From an uncultured Pygmaiobacter sp. (GTDB lineage: Bacteria > Bacillota > Clostridia > Oscillospirales > Ruminococcaceae): a stretch of DNA of 32,547 nt. The notes beneath the pieces were generated by a model, which was not told the origin of the DNA, did not search any database, and saw nothing but the letters and a program-made list of their open reading frames with translations. Shown here piece by piece: positions 13,343 through 22,306 of the stretch. Location: assembly GCA_944386485.1 (NCBI GenBank), contig CALXBG010000053.1:1-32547 (forward strand), in the 5' to 3' direction. The translations under genes were made by a program, and so were the position numbers. Positions within the stretch are counted from its first letter, which is position 1, and every line of letters starts with the position of its first letter.

Positions 13343-15683
13343 ATCAAGCTATCTGATTCTGGACGGCGGCATGGGAACCATGCTGCAAAAGGCGGGGATC
13401 GGCGCGGGAAGCGGGGGGCCTGACCTGCTCTCGCTGGCGAATCCCAAGGCGATTACCGCAATCCATGCGGCCTATCTCGACGCGGGGGCAGATCTCGTCT
13501 ATACCAATACCTTCGGCGCGAACCGGCTCAAGACAGCGGGCAGCGGCTTTACGGTCGAGCAGATCGTCACCGCCGCGACCCGGGCCGCGCTGGCTGCCGC
13601 GCGGGAGCGGGGCAAACGGGTTGCGCTGGACATCGGCCCGCTGGGTGAACTGCTCGAGCCGGTCGGTACGCTGACCTTTGAGGAAGCCTATGCGCTGTTT
13701 GCCGAGATGGTGCGCGCCGGCGCGGCGGCGGGAGCGGATCTTGTGGTGATCGAGACGATGACCGACCTGTACGAGGTCAAGGCGGCGGTACTGGCAGCAA
13801 AGGAGAACTGCACGCTGCCGGTCTGGGCCTCGATGACCTTTGAGGAATCGGGCCGTACCTTTACCGGTTGCAGCGTTGAGGCGATGGCCGCGACGCTCGA
13901 GGGGCTGGGGGTCGACGCGATGGGGATCAACTGTTCGCTGGGGCCGGTGGAGATCCTGCCGATCGCAAAGCGGCTGTGCGAGGCCACCAATCTGCCGGTA
14001 TTCGTCAAGCCGAACGCCGGCCTGCCCGACCCGGTCGACGGGAGCTATAATATCACCCCCGAGAAGTTCTGCGAGCAGATGCGGCCCTATCTTGACCTCG
14101 GTATCTTTGCGATGGGGGGCTGCTGCGGCACCACCCCGGATTATATCCGGCTGCTCGCCGAAATGTGCCGGGACAAGACCCCGCCGGAGCGCCCCGCGGT
14201 CTGCCGGTCGATGGTCTGCACCCCGACCCGGGCACAGCAGATCGACGGGCTGACGGTGGTGGGCGAGCGGATCAACCCCACCGGAAAAAAGCTCTTCAAA
14301 CAGGCGCTCGCGGACGGCAACATGGATTATATCCTGACCCAGGCGCTCAGCCAGAAGGAGGCAGGGGCCCGGATCCTCGACGTCAATGTCGGGCTGCCGG
14401 GGCTGGATGAGCCGGCAATGATGGAACAGGTGGTCAAGAGCATCCAGACCGTCTGTGACCTGCCGCTTCAGCTGGATTCCGCCGACCCCAAGGCGCTCGC
14501 GCGCGGGCTGCGGGTCTACAACGGTAAGCCGATCGTCAACTCGGTCAACGGGGAGCGCAAGGTGCTGGACGCGGTGCTGCCGCTGTGCAAAAAGTACGGC
14601 GCGGCGGTCATCGGCCTGACCCTTGATGAGGGAGGAATCCCGATGCGGGCGGAGCAGCGGTTTGAGATCGCACAGAGAATCGTCGCGGCCTGTGACGACG
14701 CAGGCATCCCCCGCGCCGATATTTATATCGACTGTCTCACCCTCACCGCATCGGCCCAGCAGAAGGAGGTGGCCGAGACCCTCAAGGCGATCCGGATGGT
14801 CAAGGAGCAGCTGGGGGTCCGCACCGTGCTGGGTGTGTCGAATATCTCCTTCGGTCTGCCCAACCGCGAACTGCTCAACGCAAGCTTTCTCACGATGGCG
14901 GCGGCCGCCGGGCTGGATCTCGCGATCGTCAACCCGAATGTCGATTCGATGATGGACGCGGTGCGGGCGGCTGATGTGCTGCTCAACCGGGACAAGAAAT
15001 CGGCCCGGTACCTCGCGGCCTATGCCGACGCGGTGCCGGTGAAGACGGCGGCAAAAAAGGGGATGACCATCGAGGACGCGATCTACCGCGGGTTCAAGGC
15101 GGAGGCGCGGGGATGTACCCAGGAACTGCTGCTCAAGATGGGGGAGATGCGGCTGATCAACGAACGGCTGATCCCGGCGCTGGATGTGGTCGGCGCGGAT
15201 TTCGAGAAGGGAACCCTTTTTCTGCCCCAGCTGCTGCAGGCTGCGGCCGCGGCACAGGCGGCTTTTGATGTGGTCAAGATGTCGATTGCGGCGAAGGGCC
15301 GCCCGCCGGTGAGCAAGGGGCGGATCCTGATCGCGACGGTCAAAGGGGATATCCATGACATCGGCAAGAATATCGTCAAGGTGATTCTCGAGAACTACGG
15401 GTATGAGATCATTGATCTCGGCCGGGACGTGGCCCCCGAGCGGATCGTGCAGACCGCGCTGGAAAAGGAGATTCGGCTGGTCGGGCTTTCGGCGCTGATG
15501 ACCACCACCCTGGCCAGCATGGAGGAGACCATCCGCCAGCTGCGCGCGGCGAAGCCGGATTGCAGGATCTTTGTCGGCGGCGCGGTGCTGACCCCCTCGT
15601 ATGCCAAAAAGATCGGCGCGGACTACTACGCGAAGGATGCCAAACAGTCGGTGGACATCGCGCGGGAGGTCTTCGGCGAATGA
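13329..15683 (+). CDS. metH: Cobalamin-dependent methionine synthase, without reactivation domain
   Basis: The 784-residue enzyme moves a methyl group from 5-methyl-THF through cobalamin to homocysteine. Domains in order are: homocysteine-binding barrel (about 1-290) with zinc ligands C202 (GINCS), C265 and C266 (GGCCGTT); pterin-binding barrel (about 310-570; VGERINPTGKK, LDVNVGLPG, SNISFGLPNRELLN); cobalamin cap (about 580-670); and cobalamin domain (about 660-784) with DIHDIG, where H676 is the cobalt ligand. The roughly 330-residue reactivation domain of E. coli MetH is absent; the neighbouring upstream gene supplies it. I chose GTG 13329, in GAATGCGCTGTGGCGGAG with GGGGAA upstream. The frame is open earlier, but that part overlaps the preceding gene. 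A terminator follows at 15688. Confidence 0.96.
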   Translation: MAEHKSSYLILDGGMGTMLQKAGIGAGSGGPDLLSLANPKAITAIHAAYLDAGADLVYTNTFGANRLKTAGSGFTVEQIVTAATRAALAAARERGKRVALDIGPLGELLEPVGTLTFEEAYALFAEMVRAGAAAGADLVVIETMTDLYEVKAAVLAAKENCTLPVWASMTFEESGRTFTGCSVEAMAATLEGLGVDAMGINCSLGPVEILPIAKRLCEATNLPVFVKPNAGLPDPVDGSYNITPEKFCEQMRPYLDLGIFAMGGCCGTTPDYIRLLAEMCRDKTPPERPAVCRSMVCTPTRAQQIDGLTVVGERINPTGKKLFKQALADGNMDYILTQALSQKEAGARILDVNVGLPGLDEPAMMEQVVKSIQTVCDLPLQLDSADPKALARGLRVYNGKPIVNSVNGERKVLDAVLPLCKKYGAAVIGLTLDEGGIPMRAEQRFEIAQRIVAACDDAGIPRADIYIDCLTLTASAQQKEVAETLKAIRMVKEQLGVRTVLGVSNISFGLPNRELLNASFLTMAAAAGLDLAIVNPNVDSMMDAVRAADVLLNRDKKSARYLAAYADAVPVKTAAKKGMTIEDAIYRGFKAEARGCTQELLLKMGEMRLINERLIPALDVVGADFEKGTLFLPQLLQAAAAAQAAFDVVKMSIAAKGRPPVSKGRILIATVKGDIHDIGKNIVKVILENYGYEIIDLGRDVAPERIVQTALEKEIRLVGLSALMTTTLASMEETIRQLRAAKPDCRIFVGGAVLTPSYAKKIGADYYAKDAKQSVDIAREVFGE

Positions 15684-15687
15684 CAAC

Positions 15688-15728
15688 AAGAGCGGTCCTG
15701 ATGCAATCAGGGCCGCTCTTTGTTTCAG
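15688..15728. terminator. Terminator between metH and recQ
   Basis: AAGAGCGGTCCTGA (15688-15701) pairs with TCAGGGCCGCTCTT (15707-15720) over 14 positions with one G-T pair and a five-base loop. TTTGTTT follows on the plus strand. recQ ends on the minus strand at 15725, so it may serve both genes. Confidence 0.85.
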
Positions 15729-17545
15729 CTGTGATTTTGACGAGATTTTTCGAGCAGATCGAGAAAGGCGTCGGCATACCGCTCGCATTTCACCTTGCCC
15801 ACCCCGGGCAGCTGCAAAAATTCCTCTTTCGTTTTGGGCTGGGCGGCGCAGATTTTTTCCAGCGTCGTGTCGGTGAAGATGACGAAGGCGGGTACCCCGG
15901 CGCGCTTTGCGAGGGAGAGCCGCAGCGCCTTGAGCTGGGCGAGCAGGGAGACATCGATTGGCCCTTCGCTTGGCGCCGGCTTTTTTGCGCGGGCGGGGGC
16001 GCTGGGGCGGTGGAGCATCAGCGGCGCGGGCGCGGCGAGAAAATCCCGGCCCGCATCGGTCAGCGAGAGCACCGGCCGATCCCCCTCGCTGCGCGCGAGC
16101 AACCTCTTTTCCAGCAGCAGAGAGAAAAGCGCACGAAGCTGATCGCGCTCCCATTCCGACAGCGCGCCGTATGCGGCGCCCGAGACCAGCGGGCTGTGCA
16201 GCAGCTTTTCGTTCTTTGCGCCCCGCAGCAGATCCATCCAGGTTGTGACGCCGTACTGGCGGCCGGTGCTCCCGATCGCCCGCAGCACACAGGCGGCGGC
16301 ATCGGCGGCGTCCACCAGCTCAAAGCCGGACAAACAGACCGAGCAGTTGCCGCAGTAGCCGGCGGGGTGCTCGCCGAAATAGCGCAGCAGAAATTCCCGC
16401 AGGCAGCTGTGCGAGGTTGCGTAGAAGGTCATCTGGCGCAGCCGTTCTTCATCCCGCCGGCGCAGCTGTTGCTGAACTTCGGGGGACAGATCGGGATTGG
16501 GCTCGGTCTGCTCGAGCAGAAAACGGTTGGTGATGACATCCCGCCCGCTGTACAGCAGGATGCAGTCGGCCGGCGAGCCGTCCCGCCCGGCCCGGCCTGC
16601 CTCCTGATAATAGCTCTCGATGTTCTTGGGCATGTTGTAGTGGAGCACGAAGGAGACGTTGGACTTGTCGATCCCCATGCCGAAGGCATTGGTGGCGACC
16701 ATGATCCGGGCGCGGTCGTAAACAAAGGCGTCCTGATTCTGCCGCCGCTCCTCGGCATCGAGCCCGGCGTGGTATCGCACCGCCGAAAATCCGTCGGCGC
16801 ACAGCCGCTCGGTGACCTCGTCCACCGTTTTGCGGGTCAGACAGTAGAGGATGCCGCTCTTGTCGGGGTGGGTTTCGAGGTAGTTGCGCGCCGCGGCGTA
16901 CTTGTCCGACGGGCTCAGCACCCCGAAATAGAGATTCGGCCGGTCAAAGCCGGTCACCAGCACCTGCGGATCGTTGAGCCGCAGCAGCCGCAGGATGTCC
17001 TCTTTTACCTCATGGGTCGCGGTGGCGGTAAATGCGCCGACGACCGGCCGGGCAGGGAGGGTGTCGATGTAATCCGGAATGGTCAGATAGCCGGGGCGGA
17101 AATCCTGCCCCCATTGGGAGACGCAATGCGCCTCATCAACGCAGACCATGCTGATCGTCTGGCCCGCCGAGAGGGCGCGAAAACCGGGGGTCATCAGCCG
17201 CTCGGGTGCGACATAGATGATTTTGTAAAGGCCCGCGCGGGCGTTCTCCAGCGCCTTGTGATACTGCCGTTCGGTGAGGGAGGAGTTGAGGTAGGCCGCC
17301 CGCACCCCGGACTGGACCAGCGCAAAGACCTGATCCTTCATCAGCGAGATCAGCGGGGAGACGACGACGGTAATACCCGGCCGCATCAGCGCGGGCAGCT
17401 GGTAGCAGATCGATTTGCCTGCGCCGGTCGGCATAATGCCCAGCACGTCCCGGCCCGCCAGCAGGCTGTCGATCAGGTGGCGCTGACCGGGGCGAAAATC
17501 GGGGTAGCCGAAAACTTCCCGCAGCAGCTGTTGTTGTTGGTCCAT
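15725..17545 (-). CDS. recQ: ATP-dependent DNA helicase RecQ
   Basis: RecQ, 606 residues, unwinds DNA 3' to 5' in recombination and repair. The Q motif is YPDFRPGQ (14-21), Walker A is MPTGAGKS with K44, motif II is DEAHCVSQWGQDFRPGY, and motif VI is QEAGRAGRDG. The RQC part has the four zinc cysteines, seen as HSCLREFLLRYFG and YCGNCSVC, and a winged helix. A linker precedes an HRDC domain at about 525-600 (LKALRLSLAKRAGVPAF to GVGKVKCERYADAF). The length matches the E. coli enzyme. Start ATG 17545. It is the last gene of a minus-strand run after luxS, 65 bases downstream of it. Confidence 0.97.
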   Translation of the reverse strand: MDQQQQLLREVFGYPDFRPGQRHLIDSLLAGRDVLGIMPTGAGKSICYQLPALMRPGITVVVSPLISLMKDQVFALVQSGVRAAYLNSSLTERQYHKALENARAGLYKIIYVAPERLMTPGFRALSAGQTISMVCVDEAHCVSQWGQDFRPGYLTIPDYIDTLPARPVVGAFTATATHEVKEDILRLLRLNDPQVLVTGFDRPNLYFGVLSPSDKYAAARNYLETHPDKSGILYCLTRKTVDEVTERLCADGFSAVRYHAGLDAEERRQNQDAFVYDRARIMVATNAFGMGIDKSNVSFVLHYNMPKNIESYYQEAGRAGRDGSPADCILLYSGRDVITNRFLLEQTEPNPDLSPEVQQQLRRRDEERLRQMTFYATSHSCLREFLLRYFGEHPAGYCGNCSVCLSGFELVDAADAAACVLRAIGSTGRQYGVTTWMDLLRGAKNEKLLHSPLVSGAAYGALSEWERDQLRALFSLLLEKRLLARSEGDRPVLSLTDAGRDFLAAPAPLMLHRPSAPARAKKPAPSEGPIDVSLLAQLKALRLSLAKRAGVPAFVIFTDTTLEKICAAQPKTKEEFLQLPGVGKVKCERYADAFLDLLEKSRQNHS

Positions 17546-17610
17546 GAAAATGCCTCACAATACGACCGCCGGGGCGCGGTGCGTCCCGGCGGAATGGTTG
17601 TTTTGATGGG

Positions 17611-18090
17611 TCAGCGGGTATAGTTCAGATCCTCCGGCGTCCAGTTTCGCAGCACCTCGCACATCTCCTGTGCGACCGCCCGCGCACCGGAAAGATCGTG
17701 TTCGCGGCAGTTGCCGCACTCCTCCTCCCGGCTGCCGGGAATCTCTCCCTCAAAGCTTGCGATGAAGGCAAAACTCTCCCGCACCAGATCGATTGCCTGC
17801 TGCGGGGTCAACCCGCGCACCAGCAGATAAAAACCGGTGCGGCAGCCCATTGGCCCGACATAGATCACCCCATCGCGGTAGGCAGAGCTGCGGGCGTAGG
17901 TGGCAAACAGGTGTTCAAAGGTGTGCAGCGCGCCGCAGGAGAGGTAATCTCCGCCGTTGGGCAGCTTCATCCGGATGTCATAGGTCACGACATCGCCGTC
18001 AATGCGGGAGGTGTACATCCCCTTTTTCAGCTTGGTGTGGTCGACGGCAAAGCTGGCGATCCGCTGCAGCTGAATCCCAGAACTTTCCAC
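17611..18090 (-). CDS. luxS: S-ribosylhomocysteine lyase LuxS
   Basis: The 159-residue enzyme splits S-ribosylhomocysteine into homocysteine and DPD, the precursor of the autoinducer-2 signal. Metal ligands are H56 and H60 in HTFEH and C125 in EECGNC. The active-site Cys is C83 in GPMGCRTGFY and the catalytic Glu is E59. VDHTKLKKG near 16-24 is also typical. The start is GTG at 18090; its ribosome site (AAGGGA) is twelve bases away, rather far. It lies 23 bases after pyk and upstream of recQ. Homocysteine from LuxS would be remethylated by the MetH encoded convergently. The SAH/MTA nucleosidase that makes its substrate is not in the window. Confidence 0.97.
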   Translation of the reverse strand: MESSGIQLQRIASFAVDHTKLKKGMYTSRIDGDVVTYDIRMKLPNGGDYLSCGALHTFEHLFATYARSSAYRDGVIYVGPMGCRTGFYLLVRGLTPQQAIDLVRESFAFIASFEGEIPGSREEECGNCREHDLSGARAVAQEMCEVLRNWTPEDLNYTR

Positions 18091-18113
18091 GAAAAAACAG
18101 TCCCTTCAAGAGA

Positions 18114-19859
18114 TTATTCCGGCACCGCGCGGATGAGGCCGCGCTCGGCGTCGACTGCGACCTTGACGCCGTCCCGCAGCCGGCGGGTTGCGCCGATCGC
18201 GCCGACGATCACCGGCTTTTCCAGCGTCAGGCCGACGATCGCCGCATGGCTGTTGAGGCCGGGTTCCTCGGCGATGATGGCGGAAGCCTTTTTCATCGCG
18301 TCGAGGATGGTGTTGGAGGTCGAGGGCAGCACCAGCACATCGCCGGGGCGGAACTTGGTGCGGATGTCCGCCTCCGAGCGGCAGACACAGACCCGGCCGA
18401 CCCCGACCATCTTGCCAACCCCGGCGCCCGAGAGCAGCGAAGAACCCACCAGATGCGCCTTGATCATGTTGGTTGTGCCGGAAACACCGACCGGAACCCC
18501 GGCGGTGATGACCGCCATATCGCCCTCCCGCAGGTAACCGGCCTGCTGGGCCAGATTGGCGGAGGTTTCGATCAGCTCGTCGGTGGTCTTGACGATCGGC
18601 ATCACCAGCGGAATGATGCCCCAGGAGAGGCTGAGGTGACGGTAGGTCTGCTCGGTGGTGACGCAGGCGATGATCGGCGGGGTGGGGCGGTACTTGCAGA
18701 GCAGCCGGGCGGTCTCGCCGCTCTTGGAGACGGTGACGATCGCCTTGGCATGGATATCCATTGCGGTGGTGCAGGCGGCATGGGCCATCGCGTCGGCGAC
18801 CCCCATGTGGTCGTCCAGCCCGCGGTTGCGAAGCCGCTTGTCATAGTTGATATCGCTCTCGGTGCGCTCGGCGATTGCAGACATGGTCTTGACCGCCTCC
18901 ACCGGGAACTGGCCGGCGGCGGTCTCGCCCGAGAGCATGATGGCGGAGGTGCCGTCATAGATTGCGTTGGCGACGTCGGTGATCTCGGCCCGGGTGGGAC
19001 GGGGATGGGTGATCATCGACTCGAGCATCTGGGTTGCGGTGATGACCGGCTTGCCGCTGCTGTAACAATGCCAGATGATATTCTTCTGGATGATCGGAAT
19101 CTCGGTGAAATCGATCTCGACCCCCATATCGCCGCGGGCGACCATGATGCCGTCGGAAACCGCAAGAATCTCGTCGATGTTCTGCACGCCCTCGCGGTTC
19201 TCGAGCTTGGCGATGATCCGAATGTGGTCGCATTTGTGCCGGTCCAGCAGCTCACGGATGTCCAGCACATCCCGCGCACAGCGGGTGAAGGAGGCGGCGA
19301 TGAAGTCAAAGCCGTTCTCAATGCCGAAGATGATGTCCTTTTCATCCTGCTTGCTCAGATAGGGCATCGAGAGACGCACGCCCGGCACGTTGACGCTCTT
19401 GCGGTCCGAGATGTAGCCGCTGTTGAGAACCCGGCAGCGGATGTCGGTGGTGTCGACCGATTCGACCGACAGCGCGATCAGGCCATCGTCCAGCAGCAGC
19501 CGGGTACCCGGCCCGACGTCCTGCGGAAGGTCGCGATAGCTGATCGAACAGATCTCGGCGGTCCCTTCCACCTCGCGGGTGGTGAGGGTAAAGGACGAGT
19601 CCTTCTCAAGAAAGACCCGTCCGCCCGCAAACTTTCGCAGACGAATCTCCGGCCCCTTGGTATCGAGCAGGGCGGCGACGGGGACGTTGAGCTCTTCCCG
19701 CACGCGGCGCAGCAGGTTCAACCGCTTGAGATGGTCCTCATGGGTCCCGTGAGAAAAGTTGAACCGCGCGACATTCATCCCGGCAAGGATCATTTGGCGC
19801 AAGGTTTCCTCAGAATCGGTGGAGGGTCCGAGGGTGCATACGATCTTTGTCTTTCGCAA
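18114..19859 (-). CDS. pyk: Pyruvate kinase with C-terminal PEP-utilising domain
   Basis: The 581-residue glycolytic enzyme turns phosphoenolpyruvate and ADP into pyruvate and ATP. The catalytic barrel starts RKTKIVCTLGPS and contains NFSHGTHEDH, the active-site region ARGDMGVEI, and the signature KPVITATQMLESMITHPRPTRAEITDVANAIYDG. An allosteric domain follows (about 350-470). An extra domain of about 85 residues ends the protein, with PGLNSHAAIVGLTLEKPVIVGA, the His-containing motif of PEP-utilising mobile domains. Bacillus-type enzymes of about 585 residues have the same extension. The best start is TTG 19859, ten bases after GAAGGAGG; a start at 19895 would lie upstream of that site. It heads the minus-strand group pyk-luxS-recQ. 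Confidence 0.96.
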   Translation of the reverse strand: MRKTKIVCTLGPSTDSEETLRQMILAGMNVARFNFSHGTHEDHLKRLNLLRRVREELNVPVAALLDTKGPEIRLRKFAGGRVFLEKDSSFTLTTREVEGTAEICSISYRDLPQDVGPGTRLLLDDGLIALSVESVDTTDIRCRVLNSGYISDRKSVNVPGVRLSMPYLSKQDEKDIIFGIENGFDFIAASFTRCARDVLDIRELLDRHKCDHIRIIAKLENREGVQNIDEILAVSDGIMVARGDMGVEIDFTEIPIIQKNIIWHCYSSGKPVITATQMLESMITHPRPTRAEITDVANAIYDGTSAIMLSGETAAGQFPVEAVKTMSAIAERTESDINYDKRLRNRGLDDHMGVADAMAHAACTTAMDIHAKAIVTVSKSGETARLLCKYRPTPPIIACVTTEQTYRHLSLSWGIIPLVMPIVKTTDELIETSANLAQQAGYLREGDMAVITAGVPVGVSGTTNMIKAHLVGSSLLSGAGVGKMVGVGRVCVCRSEADIRTKFRPGDVLVLPSTSNTILDAMKKASAIIAEEPGLNSHAAIVGLTLEKPVIVGAIGATRRLRDGVKVAVDAERGLIRAVPE

Positions 19860-19899
19860 GATGATAAATCCTCCTTCTCCATTTATGATAAACAAGGTT

Positions 19900-19928
19900 A
19901 TTATACACGATTTGAGGTGATTTGTATA
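19900..19928 (-). promoter_or_regulatory. Promoter of pyk (pyk-luxS-recQ)
   Basis: On the minus strand TATACA (19928-19923) and a perfect TATAAT (19905-19900) are 17 bases apart, 41 bases before the pyk start. Confidence 0.65.
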
Positions 19929-19975
19929 CTGGTTTTACAATCTTTATACCACAGGGGCGATCGCCGGAAATAACA

Positions 19976-20004
19976 TTGTTTCCTTCCGCTTTTTATGTTA
20001 TAAT
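19976..20004 (+). promoter_or_regulatory. Promoter of deoB
   Basis: TTGTTT (19976-19981) and TATAAT (19999-20004) are 17 bases apart, 48 bases before the deoB start. It is divergent from the pyk promoter with about 50 bases between. Confidence 0.65.
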
Positions 20005-20052
20005 AAACCCGCCAGGCAGAACCATTCTGGACAGACAGGAGTGTAATGAAAT

Positions 20053-21225
20053 ATGGACAAAAGAGTTTTCGTTGTTGTTCTGGACAGCTTCGGTATCGGA
20101 GCGGAGCCGGACGCTGCCGCCTTCGGCGACGAGGGCACCAATACGCTGGGCGCGATTGCCGCGCATCCCAATTTCAACTGCCCGAACCTGAAGAAGATGG
20201 GCCTGTTCAATGTCGACGGGGTTGAGGGCGACAAGTGCGAGGCCCCCATCGGCGCCTTTGCCCGTTTGCAGGAGCAGAGCATGGGCAAGGACACCACCAT
20301 CGGCCATTGGGAGATCGCCGGTGTCGTCAGCCCCAAGCCGCTGCCGACCTTCCCCAACGGCTTCCCCGACGAGGTGATCGCCGAGTTTGAGGCCAAGACC
20401 GGTCACAAGGTGCTCTGCAACAAGCCCTATTCCGGCACCCAGGTGCTCAAGGACTACGGCGAGCAGGCGATGGCCGAGGACGCGCTGATCGTCTACACCA
20501 GCGCGGACAGCGTGTTCCAGGTCGCGGCGAACGAGGAGCTGGTCCCGGTGCCCGAGCTCTATCGCTACTGCGAGATCGCCCGCGATATGCTCAAGGGCGA
20601 GTACGGCGTGGGCCGCGTCATCGCCCGTCCGTTCCTGGGCAAGACTGCGGATACCTTCTATCGTACCACCAACCGCCACGACCTGAGCCTCAAGCCGCCC
20701 CGTGCCACCATGCTGGACGTGCTCAAGGACGCGGGCAAGGACGTCATCGCGGTCGGCAAGATCTATGACATCTTCGATGGCGAGGGCGTGACCGAGAAGA
20801 TCAAGACCACCGGCAACACCAACGGTATCGCCTTCACCAAGGCGCTGCAGACCCGCGACTTCGATGGCCTGGCCTTTGTCAACCTGGTTGACTTTGACAT
20901 GCTCTACGGCCACCGCCGCGACATTGCCGGCTACGCCGCCGCCGCGACCGAGTTCGACAACTTCCTGGCCGAGTTCATCCCCGGCATGCGGGAGGACGAC
21001 ATCCTGATCGTCACCGCCGACCACGGCTGCGATCCCTCCTACACCAAGACCACCGACCATACCCGTGAGTATGTGCCGATGCTGGTCTGCGGCAAGAAGG
21101 TCAAGGCTGGGGTCAATCTGGGTACCAAGCTCTGCTTTGGCACCATCGCGAAGACCGTCTGCGAGTATCTCGGCGTTGAGAACGACCTCGACGGCGAGAG
21201 CGTGCTGGGCGAGATCATGGCCTGA
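20053..21225 (+). CDS. deoB: Phosphopentomutase
   Basis: DeoB, 390 residues, interconverts ribose-1- and ribose-5-phosphate (and the deoxy forms), linking nucleoside breakdown to the pentose pathway. It is an alkaline-phosphatase-superfamily metalloenzyme. Metal Asp D11 lies in VVLDSFGIGA, the probable phosphate-carrying Thr is T81 in GKDTTIGHWE, and the C-terminal metal ligands are in TADHGCDPSY and TDHTREYVPML. The cap domain occupies the middle, about 100-220. Length is typical. The ATG has AGGAG 11 bases upstream. Codons are strongly C-ending compared with neighbours, as in highly expressed genes such as pgi here. It is monocistronic with a strong terminator. The nucleoside hydrolase in this window makes ribose rather than ribose-1-phosphate, so the two are not a direct pathway pair. 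Confidence 0.97.
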   Translation: MDKRVFVVVLDSFGIGAEPDAAAFGDEGTNTLGAIAAHPNFNCPNLKKMGLFNVDGVEGDKCEAPIGAFARLQEQSMGKDTTIGHWEIAGVVSPKPLPTFPNGFPDEVIAEFEAKTGHKVLCNKPYSGTQVLKDYGEQAMAEDALIVYTSADSVFQVAANEELVPVPELYRYCEIARDMLKGEYGVGRVIARPFLGKTADTFYRTTNRHDLSLKPPRATMLDVLKDAGKDVIAVGKIYDIFDGEGVTEKIKTTGNTNGIAFTKALQTRDFDGLAFVNLVDFDMLYGHRRDIAGYAAAATEFDNFLAEFIPGMREDDILIVTADHGCDPSYTKTTDHTREYVPMLVCGKKVKAGVNLGTKLCFGTIAKTVCEYLGVENDLDGESVLGEIMA

Positions 21226-21245
21226 TAGGATCGACTGCACAACAC

Positions 21246-21284
21246 AAGAAGGGCTGTTCCGGGAGGAACAGCCCTTCTTTTTTA
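21246..21284 (+). terminator. Terminator of deoB
   Basis: AAGAAGGGCTGTTCC (21246-21260) and GGAACAGCCCTTCTT (21265-21279) form a perfect 15-pair stem with loop GGGA and a T-rich tail. It is 20 bases after the stop and may also serve the convergent regulator gene. Confidence 0.95.
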
Positions 21285-21294
21285 GAATATAGGC

Positions 21295-22290
21295 TCAGCG
21301 GCTTTTGCGAAGGACGGAGGCGATGCCCAGCACCGCGCCATAAAGCACCGCCGCAACGGGCCAGACAATCCAGCTTCGTGCCCAGCTCATGGTATAGAAA
21401 CTGATACCGAGATAGATTGCGAGGACGATACACCAGTAGATCAGGGCCAGCGGCTCGGTTCGTTTGTTCTCCTGCTTCTTTTCCCGGGTGAAATCCTCTT
21501 CTTCCAGCAGCCGCTGAAATGCGCCCTGAATATAACAGGTGCGTACCAGCAGGAAGACGCCGACTGCAACCAGGACAAACAGCAGCAACATTCCCACGAC
21601 CGGGGCCATGCCGTCCTCCGACATGGCCACCGCAATAAAGAGGGGGATCATCGAGAGGATGCACATTGTAACGCCGGCGACCAGAGAGATGGCATGAGCG
21701 GATGCGTAACTGTCTTTCTGCTTTTTGATGATGCCGGACACGCCGTAGGCGAGTTCCAAAGGCTCTTTTTCGAGAAATTCATAGGCCTCCAGCGGACGGC
21801 CGAAAAGCAGGAAAAGGGCAACCGCTGCGGCGACCATCACGAAAAGAAACGGCAGCCCAACACCGACCGCGACCGATTCAGGCAGAACAAAACCGCCTTC
21901 CTTGTCCGAGAGCGCACCCATCAGAATCAACAGGGTGGGGGAGAGAATACACAGCGAGACGCCCAGCGCGATCTTGCCGGCTGCATGGCGCACAAGATCG
22001 AGGTATTCCGTCGCCTGTGCGAGGGTGAAAACCCGCACCGATTCCGATTCCGGCACCTCGACGGGATCCTCCATCTCGGGCGCCGGCAGTTCCGCGGCGT
22101 CCTTGAGCAGAAAATCGGTGCTGACCCCGAACAGGGAGCTCATCTTGAGAATCTTATCGAGGTCGGGAATCGAGGCGCCGCTCTCCCATTTTGAGACGGA
22201 TTGCCGGGACACCCCGAGCCGCTCGGCCAGCTCTTCCTGCGACCAGCCGTTTTTCTTTCTCAGTTCAATCAATTTGTCCGCGAGTATCAT
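21295..22290 (-). CDS. XRE-family regulator fused to a multi-pass membrane domain
   Basis: The 331-residue protein begins with a Cro/C1-type helix-turn-helix (about 1-62: LIELRKKNGWSQEELAERLGVSRQSVSKWESGASIPDLDKIL). A short acidic linker follows. The rest is largely hydrophobic, with about six predicted membrane helices (about 106-128, 142-165, 199-225, 230-252, 283-302, 307-325) and charged loops. The architecture is an HTH that would sit at the inner face of the membrane; such fusions are common in Clostridia, but the signal they read is mostly unknown. The ATG has a perfect AGGAGG seven bases upstream. It is preceded by an unusual inverted repeat and a palindrome (22307-22401) that may serve its own control. 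Confidence 0.88.
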   Translation of the reverse strand: MILADKLIELRKKNGWSQEELAERLGVSRQSVSKWESGASIPDLDKILKMSSLFGVSTDFLLKDAAELPAPEMEDPVEVPESESVRVFTLAQATEYLDLVRHAAGKIALGVSLCILSPTLLILMGALSDKEGGFVLPESVAVGVGLPFLFVMVAAAVALFLLFGRPLEAYEFLEKEPLELAYGVSGIIKKQKDSYASAHAISLVAGVTMCILSMIPLFIAVAMSEDGMAPVVGMLLLFVLVAVGVFLLVRTCYIQGAFQRLLEEEDFTREKKQENKRTEPLALIYWCIVLAIYLGISFYTMSWARSWIVWPVAAVLYGAVLGIASVLRKSR

Positions 22291-22306
22291 TTTTTCTCCT
22301 CCTGCA

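Noticed and set aside
13344-16154. A 936-codon open frame antisense to metH and the end of recQ.
   Set aside because: The composition is that of a reversed coding strand, rich in Arg, His and Asp, with no domain. metH and recQ in the other frames are clearly real; GC-rich DNA leaves such long mirror frames.
15560-19973. Long plus-strand frames opposite recQ, luxS and pyk (687 and 726 codons).
   Set aside because: They are mirrors of RecQ, LuxS and pyruvate kinase, without ribosome sites or recognisable domains.
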